From the NCBI GenBank assembly GCA_035705495.1, contig DASSWB010000044.1, forward strand, positions 1-14,399: a stretch of DNA of 14,399 bases, in the 5' to 3' direction. Position numbers and translations under genes: made by a program. Source of the stretch: DASSWB01 sp035705495 (lineage in GTDB: Bacteria > Bacteroidota > Bacteroidia > Flavobacteriales > Flavobacteriaceae). The notes below the pieces were generated by a model. That model was not told where the DNA came from. It searched no databases and saw only the letters and a list, made by a program, of their open reading frames with translations. Every line of letters begins with the position of its first letter. Positions within the stretch are counted from its first letter, which is position 1. Shown piece by piece: positions 8,390-14,141 of this stretch.

Positions 8390-8587
8390 ATTTTTCTGAT
8401 TTTTGAAAAAGAAAAAGCAATTCACATACCAGCATTAATTTACGGACATTCTGACTGAATATCAAGCTTTTCCAAAGACAAATTGTCGGTTTCCGTTTCT
8501 AGGATTTTTATTAAGTGCCATCGTAAGCGTTTATGAATTGATTATAAATCCTTATGATTTTCTATGTGCTTTTTGATTGAAAGTAAG

Positions 8588-8595
8588 TATTTTTA
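8588..8595 (+). promoter_or_regulatory. Candidate -7 box for trxB
   Basis: TATTTTTA fits TAnnTTTG except for the last base and lies 22 bases before the trxB ATG. No TTG is present at the -33 distance. The 228-base clpB-trxB spacer also holds an 11-bp near-palindrome (GACAA-A-TTGTC, 8477-8487), but nothing else I can support. Confidence 0.3.
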
Positions 8596-8617
8596 CAATC
8601 CAAAAAATAATATTACA

Positions 8618-9586
8618 ATGCCTGAACAAATAGAAAGAATCAAATGCTTAATAATAGGATCGGGACCTGCTGGTTATACAGCTGCAATTTATGCTGCACG
8701 TGCAGATATGCATCCCGTAATGTACACAGGTATGGAGCCTGGCGGACAGTTGACAACGACGACTGAAGTCGATAATTTCCCAGGATATCCAGAAGGAATC
8801 GATGGTCCTACCATGATGGTTCAATTACAACAACAGGCCGAAAGATTTGGAACGAAAGTACGAATTGGTATGGTAACGGCAGTCGATTTCAGCAAGGAAG
8901 TCGGTGGAATTCATAAAGTCACAATTGATAACGATAAAGAAGTAGAGGCAGAAACCGTGATCATTTCTACGGGAGCAACCGCAAAGTATTTGGGTTTGCC
9001 AAGTGAACAAAAATTACGTGGCGGAGGCGTTTCAGCTTGTGCCGTATGTGATGGTTTCTTTTATAAAAATCAAGAAGTTGCCATAGTTGGTGGGGGAGAT
9101 ACTGCAGCTGAGGAAGCGACTTATCTTGCAAACATCTGTAAAAAAGTGACCATGTTGGTCCGTGGTGATAGTATGCGTGCTTCAAAGGCGATGCAACATA
9201 GAGTAACAAGTTGCGAGAATATCGATTTGAGGTATAATATGAGCGTGGATGAGGTTTTGGGCGAACAGGTTGTTGAAGGGTTGAGAATGGTGAATAATGT
9301 AACTGGTGAGAAAGAAGAAATAAAAATCACAGGATTGTTTATTGCGATCGGTCATAAACCGAACACTGAAATTTTCAAAGAAGTTTTGGAGATGGATGAG
9401 ACGGGATATTTGATCACCCAGGGAAAATCGACCAAAACCAATATACCTGGAGTGTTTGCGGCCGGAGATGTTCAAGACAAAGAATACAGGCAAGCGGTTA
9501 CCGCAGCTGGAACAGGCTGTATGGCTGCTCTTGATGCTGAAAGATATTTAGCGACTGTGGAAAGCAAAAAATTAGTTGAAAATTAA
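8618..9586 (+). CDS. trxB: thioredoxin-disulfide reductase
   Basis: TrxB is a cytosolic FAD enzyme that passes electrons from NADPH to thioredoxin. The 322-residue protein starts MPEQIERIKCLIIGSGPAGY, with the FAD-binding GSGPAG at 14-19. Then come PGGQLTTTTEVDNFPGYP (41-58), the redox-active CAVC (141-144) in SACAVCDGFFYKN, the nucleotide motif VGGGDTAAEEA (157-167), and the second FAD motif GVFAAGDVQD (278-287). The usual NADPH 2'-phosphate motif HRRxxxR here reads VRGDSMR (181-187), with Gly in place of the second Arg. The frame runs 18 codons upstream to ATG 8564, but those residues are not family-like. ATG 8618 places the Rossmann strand correctly. It is monocistronic and ends at the hairpin at 9612-9641. 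Confidence 0.97.
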   Translation: MPEQIERIKCLIIGSGPAGYTAAIYAARADMHPVMYTGMEPGGQLTTTTEVDNFPGYPEGIDGPTMMVQLQQQAERFGTKVRIGMVTAVDFSKEVGGIHKVTIDNDKEVEAETVIISTGATAKYLGLPSEQKLRGGGVSACAVCDGFFYKNQEVAIVGGGDTAAEEATYLANICKKVTMLVRGDSMRASKAMQHRVTSCENIDLRYNMSVDEVLGEQVVEGLRMVNNVTGEKEEIKITGLFIAIGHKPNTEIFKEVLEMDETGYLITQGKSTKTNIPGVFAAGDVQDKEYRQAVTAAGTGCMAALDAERYLATVESKKLVEN

Positions 9587-9611
9587 GAAGTTACCTGAAA
9601 AGAAACTTCTA

Positions 9612-9641
9612 AAAAAACGCAGCCAATTGGCTGCGTTTTTT
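9612..9641. terminator. Bidirectional terminator shared by trxB and the head-GIN gene
   Basis: The inverted repeat CGCAGCC / GGCTGCG (9618-9624 with 9629-9635, AATT at the centre) is flanked by six A residues on the left and six T residues on the right. It therefore reads as a hairpin with a T tract on both strands. It lies 25 bases after the trxB stop and 19 bases after the stop of the minus-strand gene. Confidence 0.9.
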
Positions 9642-9660
9642 GATTTTAAAAAATTCGAAT

Positions 9661-10491
9661 TTATTTCTTTTTAAGCAATATAGCCTCATCATTAAATCCC
9701 GTAATCGTAAACTGCGGATTGCCGTAAATGGAAGTCTTTGTTGTTCCGGAAGCGGATATGTCAATATTTTTTGTGGCGTTGACGATATTCTCAGATCTTC
9801 CTTCAACAATAACCACAGCATTTTCAGAAGTCAGCCGTTGTCCATGGAATTTGGAAGAATTGTCGGCTCGTAAAGTAAAATCGATAATATCACCTTCAAT
9901 TTTTGCTTCGGCACTTTCATATAAATCTACGGTGAAAGCATTTGAATTTACCAAAGCTTTTATTTTGCTGGAATGATTCAGTTGAAAAGTGGCCTCGTCA
10001 GCAGTCAAATTCAATTCCACACTTGATTTATCATTGTTTTTTAATTTCAAGGATTCCGCGGTAATGGTGGCGTAAAGAACTGAATTGTTCCTCATTTCAA
10101 TTTCAAGATCCGCAATTTGCAAACTTGTTAAGGTTTCGAGAATCGCATTGTCCTTTAAAATGATTTTATCCAAACTTTCTGTTAAAGTGATTCGGATTCT
10201 CATCATTTTGCTTCTCTTGATTTCCTGAGTGGTTGTCAGTCTAAAGGTTCCGTCAAAAACCTCTTTTTGAAAAACATCGTGTAAATTGGAATCCGTTTCA
10301 ATTTCCACCATTGCTTCGTTACCTTTCACAATGCTCACGTGAAAATTTTCGCCAATTTCCAAAGTAGAAAAATCTTCGATAAGGGTTTGAGTCACAATAA
10401 CTTCTTTATTTCCCCTAATTGATTCTTTTTCCTGAGCCGAAAGTCCCATCATTGAAACCATAAAAAACAGAAGGATCATATTCCTTTTCAT
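9661..10491 (-). CDS. exported head-GIN domain (DUF2807) protein
   Basis: A 276-residue secreted protein. The signal peptide MKRNMILLFFMVSMMGLSA is cut before QEKE (about residue 19/20); there is no lipobox cysteine. From about residue 35 it fits the DUF2807 'head GIN' pattern: a start like IEDFSTLEIGENFHVSIVKGNE, then E-T-D-SNLHDVF, then many short beta-strands (LKLKNNDKSSVEL, FQLNHSSKIKALV, DLYESAEAKIEGD, LRADNSSKFHGQ) making a right-handed beta-helix, ending GTTKTSIYGNPQF. Pfam calls this family putative auto-transporter adhesins, but there is no autotransporter barrel and its role is unproven. It lies downstream of the PspC gene on the same strand, separated by a terminator, and has its own TATATTTG box. 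Homologues commonly accompany PadR/PspC genes in Flavobacteriaceae. Confidence 0.88.
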   Translation of the reverse strand: MKRNMILLFFMVSMMGLSAQEKESIRGNKEVIVTQTLIEDFSTLEIGENFHVSIVKGNEAMVEIETDSNLHDVFQKEVFDGTFRLTTTQEIKRSKMMRIRITLTESLDKIILKDNAILETLTSLQIADLEIEMRNNSVLYATITAESLKLKNNDKSSVELNLTADEATFQLNHSSKIKALVNSNAFTVDLYESAEAKIEGDIIDFTLRADNSSKFHGQRLTSENAVVIVEGRSENIVNATKNIDISASGTTKTSIYGNPQFTITGFNDEAILLKKK

Positions 10492-10513
10492 AATGCTTGA
10501 CTTTAAATTTTAG

Positions 10514-10521
10514 CAAATATA
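10514..10521 (-). promoter_or_regulatory. Candidate -7 box for the head-GIN gene
   Basis: TATATTTG on the minus strand is an exact TAnnTTTG box, 22 bases before the ATG at 10491. It comes directly after the upstream terminator. No TTG is visible at -33, where the hairpin arm lies instead. Confidence 0.45.
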
Positions 10522-10523
10522 GA

Positions 10524-10548
10524 AAAAGCCTTCATTTAGAAGGCTTTT
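10524..10548 (-). terminator. Terminator after the PspC transcript
   Basis: A 10-bp perfect stem AAAAGCCTTC / GAAGGCTTTT (10524-10533 with 10539-10548) has a five-base loop. On the minus strand it is followed by a T run, giving a standard intrinsic terminator about 130 bases after the PspC stop and just before the head-GIN promoter box. Confidence 0.8.
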
Positions 10549-10679
10549 GTCATTAGAGATATTAAATGAAATTTCGCAGGTTTTTTTCTCTTTAAAAATA
10601 TCTTTTTCCAGAATTAGAAACTGTGTTGAGAACAGTAAAAGCGCTATAATTACAGATAGAAGTATTTTTACGAGCGTAA

Positions 10680-12401
10680 TCATTCCTCATTTTTAATTTC
10701 AATTCCATTGCTGTCAATTCTAATTGATTGAACATCTTTTCCGTATTTGGTGCTATCTGTACTTCTAATATTAAGATGTACACCATTTTCATCTGCCCTA
10801 AAATCAAAATCCTCGTCCCAATCGTCCTTATCGTCTTGATCAATAGGACAATCTGTGCACGAAGTTCCGTCTTCTATGATGGTAAGAAATTTCTCTTCGT
10901 CCCCGTTCATCAAAATATCATCGTAGTAATCGGAATTTCTGTGAAAGGAATAGGTGTTCTCGTCAACGAATAATACTGAACCTTCAGGAAGATATAATGT
11001 TACCTGAACTTGCTGATCACGATATTGATATTCCATATCCGCAGTAAAGAAAGAATTCAATAAAAGTTTGTTATCTGCAAAGGAAGTCGAATACCTAATG
11101 TTTTCTGCCCGACTTCTGGCTTCGTTAGGATCTTTTCCTTCTGCCATTTTTAAAACTTCAATTTTTCCGATGGTGTCTTTAGTAGATTTTACGATCAATC
11201 TCACATCATTTGTAAACAGTACATTTTTTCCATTTTCACTCTGCTTAATTTCAAATCCGCCATCCCTATGAATGTTCGAAGTGAAAAACGGATCTGTTTT
11301 CATACTTACATATAAGGTATCACTTGGGGAAATCGGTAACAATTCCGTGGAAACAACTTCTCCGCTGAAAGCTCTTGAAGTAGCTTGCTGAATTCCAATG
11401 ATACTCAATCCTATTACCGCCAAAAACCAAAGTCCGGCTAAAACCAATATGAGCAATCGACCTATGGATTTCAGATTCGGCACCAATATTTTCAGTCCCA
11501 AAATAAACAAGAAGAAAAATGGAATTCCAATCGCGAAAAATGAAAGCAAAGACATCAACCAAAGTGGAGCTCCCGTAACCGCCATTTCAATATAGTCGCT
11601 CCAAGGAGCATCGACCAATCCAAAGGTTCCAACGGTAAATAATCCGATAAACAATCCTATTAAAGTCGATCCTGCAAATAAAAGCAATAAGATTCCGACG
11701 AGTTTCACGAAAATTTTCAGAATAAAAGAAACAATATCCGAAATTGCGTTGGCAGCCGAGTTTGCACCTGCTTGCGCTTTGTATCCATATTTTTTGTAAT
11801 TGGCTTTTTTTACCTTATCAGCAACATCGTCAAAACCTTCTCTTATCTTTTTCTCAATATTACTGATGGTAACTTCTTCGCCACGCATCGCCAATTTATC
11901 AGCAGTGGTTTTTGCTTCTGGAGTAAAAATCCAAAGAATAATATAAACCACAATAAATGCTCCAGTTGAGAATATCGTCAGTAAAACCCATAATAAGCGA
12001 ATCCAGATCGGGTCGATTTTAAAATAATGGCCAAGTCCCGACGAAACACCTCCAATATAGGAATGTTCTGTGTCGCGGAACAAACGTCTAGGAGATTTTG
12101 TGGTTCTATAAACAGGTTCGTCTTCAAAAATTTCGTCGTCCAAACGGTAATCCTCCGGCTGACCCATAATGGAAATAACCTCTTCAACCTCAGACAAACC
12201 AATCACGTGGCGATCATTCTGGATTTTTTCATTGAATAATTCCGCAACTCTGGCTTCTATATCTGCAACTATTTCGTCGCGACCTTGAGAATTTGTAAAA
12301 GAGCGTTTTATTGCATCTAAATAATGTTGCAATTTGGCGAAAGCATCTTCATCAATGTGAAAGAATATGCCGGCAAGATTTATATTTACTGTCTTATTCA
12401 T
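10680..12401 (-). CDS. PspC-domain multispanning membrane protein
   Basis: A 573-residue inner-membrane protein. Residues 1-90 are a soluble helical region (DAFAKLQHYLDAIKRSF, EIVADIEARVAELFNEKI, VIGLSEVEEVISIMGQPEDY) typical of Bacteroidota PspC proteins and similar in style to domains paired with PadR regulators. The PspC domain spans about 104-162 (RRLFRDTEHSYIGGVSSGLGHYF, IDPIWIRLLWVLL, WIFTPEA). Further hydrophobic spans fall near 222-258, 279-305 and 313-337. The C-terminal 235 residues are a beta-rich soluble domain (LYVSMKTDPFF, VQVTLYLPEGSVLFVD) with an acidic loop and a CTDC pair at 515-518. PspC proteins are linked to envelope stress. The gene overlaps padR by eight bases (ATGAATAA), so the two are translationally coupled. 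Its stop overlaps a small ORF start. Confidence 0.92.
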   Translation of the reverse strand: MNKTVNINLAGIFFHIDEDAFAKLQHYLDAIKRSFTNSQGRDEIVADIEARVAELFNEKIQNDRHVIGLSEVEEVISIMGQPEDYRLDDEIFEDEPVYRTTKSPRRLFRDTEHSYIGGVSSGLGHYFKIDPIWIRLLWVLLTIFSTGAFIVVYIILWIFTPEAKTTADKLAMRGEEVTISNIEKKIREGFDDVADKVKKANYKKYGYKAQAGANSAANAISDIVSFILKIFVKLVGILLLLFAGSTLIGLFIGLFTVGTFGLVDAPWSDYIEMAVTGAPLWLMSLLSFFAIGIPFFFLFILGLKILVPNLKSIGRLLILVLAGLWFLAVIGLSIIGIQQATSRAFSGEVVSTELLPISPSDTLYVSMKTDPFFTSNIHRDGGFEIKQSENGKNVLFTNDVRLIVKSTKDTIGKIEVLKMAEGKDPNEARSRAENIRYSTSFADNKLLLNSFFTADMEYQYRDQQVQVTLYLPEGSVLFVDENTYSFHRNSDYYDDILMNGDEEKFLTIIEDGTSCTDCPIDQDDKDDWDEDFDFRADENGVHLNIRSTDSTKYGKDVQSIRIDSNGIEIKNEE

Positions 12402-12738
12402 GATTGTTTGGTTTTTGATTGGTGACTACGGTTACTGCGGTTTGTAATTCGTTCCAGGTTACGGTCAGTTCTTTTAAAAAGATTTTTCCCGTTTCTGTGA
12501 GTCCGTAATATTTTCTTGGCGGACCTCCAGTTGATTCTTCCCAGCGGTAATTCAATAAACCTGCATTTTTCAATCTGGTCAATAAAGGATAAATAGTTCC
12601 TTCTACCACTAATAATTTTGCGCTTTTCAAGGTTTCAAGGATTTCTGCCACATAGGCATCATCATCTTTTAAAACCGAAAGAATACAGTATTCCAGTACC
12701 CCTTTTCGCATCTGCGCCTTGGTATTTTCAATGTTCAT
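12394..12738 (-). CDS. PadR-family transcriptional regulator
   Basis: A 114-residue DNA-binding protein. It has the short PadR type of winged helix: MRKGVLEYCILSVLKDDDAYVAEILETL (10-37), the recognition-helix region EGTIYPLLTRLKNAGLL (46-62), and the wing YRWEESTGGPPRKYYGLTETG (64-84), where GPPRKYY.LT..G is the family signature. A C-terminal helix (KIFLKELTVTWNELQTAV) would form the dimer. PadR proteins are usually repressors of adjacent genes. The eight-base overlap with the PspC gene makes that gene the likely target and partner. No good TAnnTTTG box is seen in the 223 bases upstream; it may be read through from the DUF4870 gene or use an atypical promoter. A dyad at 12825-12838 is a possible operator. 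Confidence 0.95.
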   Translation of the reverse strand: MNIENTKAQMRKGVLEYCILSVLKDDDAYVAEILETLKSAKLLVVEGTIYPLLTRLKNAGLLNYRWEESTGGPPRKYYGLTETGKIFLKELTVTWNELQTAVTVVTNQKPNNHE

Positions 12739-12824
12739 AGTGCTGCATTTAGATTGTTGTTAAACTGCTCATTTTTTGATTGATTTGATTTTGATGAATT
12801 TTTATATTTTAGGGTTTAATTCCC

Positions 12825-12844
12825 CGATGCTTACATCGTTTTTT
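12825..12844 (+). other. Short dyad with T tract upstream of padR
   Basis: CGATG and CATCG (12825-12829 and 12834-12838) enclose CTTA and are followed by six T residues on the plus strand. As a plus-strand hairpin it would resemble a weak terminator, but no plus-strand gene precedes it. As a DNA dyad it could be an operator for PadR, about 90 bases before the padR start. Either use is inference. Confidence 0.3.
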
Positions 12845-12944
12845 CCTTTTTGGAATTTGGAATTTGTTTTTTGATACCTCATATGTTTGGACCGTTTTTT
12901 TCCTTTTTGGAATTTGGAATTTGTTTTTTTGGATTAGATACCTC
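12838..12944. repeat. Two tandem long direct repeats in the DUF4870-padR spacer
   Basis: Copies at 12838-12880 and 12894-12944 share a G + T6-7 start, CCTTTTTGGAATTTGGAA, TTTG, a second T6-7 run and a final GATACCTC, with a six-to-eight base insertion before GATACCTC in the second copy. Equivalent positions are 57 bases apart. Inside each copy is a smaller period of seven (TTTTTGG, AATTTGG, AATTTG). No protein is encoded. In the minus-strand transcript it would be an A-rich, unstructured stretch between the DUF4870 stop and padR. Confidence 0.8.
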
Positions 12945-12961
12945 CGAGGAAGTTCATGTAT

Positions 12962-13483
12962 TTAAACTTCTTCTTTTTCCTGCGGCGGAATTGCCTCCGT
13001 TTCATTAGGGGATGCTGTTTCCGGTTTTTTCAATCCCAAAAAATTGATCGTAAAAGGATATTCATAGAATTCTCCTTCACCGGCTTTCAAACTTGCACTG
13101 ATCACCGTGAAAATTTCCAAGATGAATAGACCCAGAAATATAATTCCAGTAATTACAGCGGTTATCATAAAAGGTATTACTTCTGAAAATTCCTGAATTC
13201 CGAAATTATCTTCATCTATAAGGATGGTTTCACTATTGGTTGCGGCCAGAATTATAAAGGTTGAAATAGCGGCACAAGCCAAAATAATGGAATACAAAAA
13301 AATGCTTATTTGGAAGTTGAGTGCACTTTTTCCGTGGTAATCAATAAAGGAATTCTTTCTTCGGGTGGACCATAGTATTACAGGAAAAATGAAATTCCCA
13401 AATGGAATAATAAATTGAGAAAACACCGATAGATGAATTAAAGTTGCGAGGGTTTTATCCCGATTTTCGATTGTTGAGTTCAT
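12962..13483 (-). CDS. DUF4870 membrane protein
   Basis: A 173-residue inner-membrane protein with hydrophobic spans near 13-38, 57-81 and 101-130. It shows the DUF4870 (Tic20-like) pattern: TLATLIHLSVFSQFIIPFGNFIFPVILW, then the loop RRKNSFIDYHGKSALNFQISIFLY, where the H-GKSALNFQ segment is diagnostic, and the final AGEGEFYEYPFTINFL. The last 22 residues are a polar tail rich in Pro and Glu. Molecular function is not known. A near-perfect promoter lies upstream, giving a very short leader. It is on the same strand as padR and the PspC gene, 223 bases ahead, with the repeat pair in between, so partial read-through is possible. Confidence 0.9.
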   Translation of the reverse strand: MNSTIENRDKTLATLIHLSVFSQFIIPFGNFIFPVILWSTRRKNSFIDYHGKSALNFQISIFLYSIILACAAISTFIILAATNSETILIDEDNFGIQEFSEVIPFMITAVITGIIFLGLFILEIFTVISASLKAGEGEFYEYPFTINFLGLKKPETASPNETEAIPPQEKEEV

Positions 13484-13502
13484 GGCATATTAATTTCTTA
13501 TG

Positions 13503-13535
13503 CAAATATATATACAAAAAATGGTATTATGCAAA
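13503..13535 (-). promoter_or_regulatory. Bacteroidota-type promoter for the DUF4870 gene
   Basis: On the minus strand TTTG (13532-13535) is followed after 21 nt by TATATTTG (13503-13510), an exact fit to TTTG / TAnnTTTG. The ATG at 13483 would lie about 13 bases after the transcription start. Confidence 0.65.
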
Positions 13536-13589
13536 GCAAAGTACTAAATATTTTAAACTTTTTATATTTCTGAAAAATTGTTAACTGAA

Positions 13590-13597
13590 TATTTTTG
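13590..13597 (+). promoter_or_regulatory. Candidate -7 box for the DUF4442 gene
   Basis: TATTTTTG is an exact TAnnTTTG box. A start near 13604 gives a 22-base leader to ATG 13626 but only about four bases to the GTG at 13608, favouring the ATG. No TTG lies at -33; TTTC is there instead. Confidence 0.45.
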
Positions 13598-13625
13598 AAT
13601 ACTTTTAGTGAAATTAATTCAGCGA

Positions 13626-14087
13626 ATGCCAGTCAAACCCAAGAAAATAAATGCTTTTCTTTTACTTAAAGTTCCCAGTGCGTGGCTATGCGGAGTGAGA
13701 GTTAGGGAAATAACCGAAAACACCTGTAAGGTATCGGTAAAACATCAATGGATCAATCAAAATCCGTTTAATTCAATGTATTTTGCGGTACAGGCGATGG
13801 CGGCAGAATTGAGTACGGGAGTTTTGGTAATGACAAAAATCAAGGAAAGCAACAGGAAAATTTCTATGTTGGTAGCTCAAAATAAAGCTTCCTTCAGCAA
13901 AAAAGCGACGGGTAGAATTAATTTTACTTGTAATGACGGTCACCTAATCAACGAAGCCATAGAGCAAACAATTGCCAAAGGAGAAGGACAAACCTTTTGG
14001 ATGAAATCCGTAGGCATTAATGAAGAAGGAGTGGAAGTTTCCGTTTTTGAATTTGAGTGGACGGTGAGGGTGAAGTCAGAAAAGTAA
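13626..14087 (+). CDS. DUF4442 hotdog-fold protein (thioesterase-like)
   Basis: A 153-residue soluble protein from the ATG at 13626. The pattern KINAFLLLKVPSAWLCGVRV (residues 7-26), QWINQNPFNSMYFAVQAMAAELSTGVL (41-67) and the strand-rich C-terminal half (ISMLVAQNKASFSKKATGRINFTC, VSVFEFEWTVRVK) fits DUF4442, a hotdog-fold family related to acyl-CoA thioesterases such as PaaI. NPFNSMYFA with AAELSTG lies at the helix where hotdog enzymes bind the acyl thioester, so a role in acyl-CoA turnover is plausible but unproven. The frame can also start at GTG 13608, adding six residues; the ATG better matches the usual start just before the KPxKxN segment. It is divergent from the DUF4870 gene. Confidence 0.85.
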   Translation: MPVKPKKINAFLLLKVPSAWLCGVRVREITENTCKVSVKHQWINQNPFNSMYFAVQAMAAELSTGVLVMTKIKESNRKISMLVAQNKASFSKKATGRINFTCNDGHLINEAIEQTIAKGEGQTFWMKSVGINEEGVEVSVFEFEWTVRVKSEK

Positions 14088-14141
14088 TAGGCTATAAAAC
14101 GATATCCAATTGTTAGGTATAATTTAAAACCAACCTAGTAA

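Larger units (their letters stand above)
10510..10683 (-). pseudogene. 57-codon ORF coupled to the PspC gene; possible remnant of a head-GIN lipoprotein
   Basis: An ATG at 10683 overlaps the PspC gene stop as ATGA, the classic coupled arrangement. It opens a frame of 57 codons ending at TAA 10510-10512. The first 22 residues, MITLVKILLSVIIALLLFST, then QF, form a clean signal or membrane segment. They resemble the leaders I associate with lipoprotein head-GIN genes that often follow PspC genes in this family, but with Thr where a lipobox Cys would be. The rest (EKDIFKEKKTCEISFN and so on) shows no recognisable domain, and the last 14 or so codons are encoded by the terminator hairpin at 10524-10548. 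I read it as the 5' stub of a lost gene; a genuine small single-span membrane protein is the alternative. Confidence 0.4.

Noticed and set aside
8390..8425. N-terminal extension of ClpB to a GTG start
   Set aside because: Adds a Phe- and Lys-rich peptide not seen at ClpB N-termini; the ATG at 8389 gives the standard start.
6066..8458. Several plus-strand frames antisense to clpB
   Set aside because: ClpB is intact over its full length; these frames arise from its codon composition and carry no motifs.
8477..8487. Near-palindrome GACAA-A-TTGTC in the clpB-trxB spacer as a heat-shock operator
   Set aside because: Too short and unlike CIRCE or other known heat-shock operators; such an 11-bp dyad is expected by chance.
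8564..8617. N-terminal extension of TrxB to ATG 8564
   Set aside because: The extra 18 residues precede the usual TrxB start and would place the candidate promoter box inside the coding region.
10592..10843. 83-codon minus-strand frame across the PspC gene end
   Set aside because: Most of it is a shifted reading of the PspC coding sequence. The ATGA-coupled frame starting at 10683 is the better reading of the spacer.
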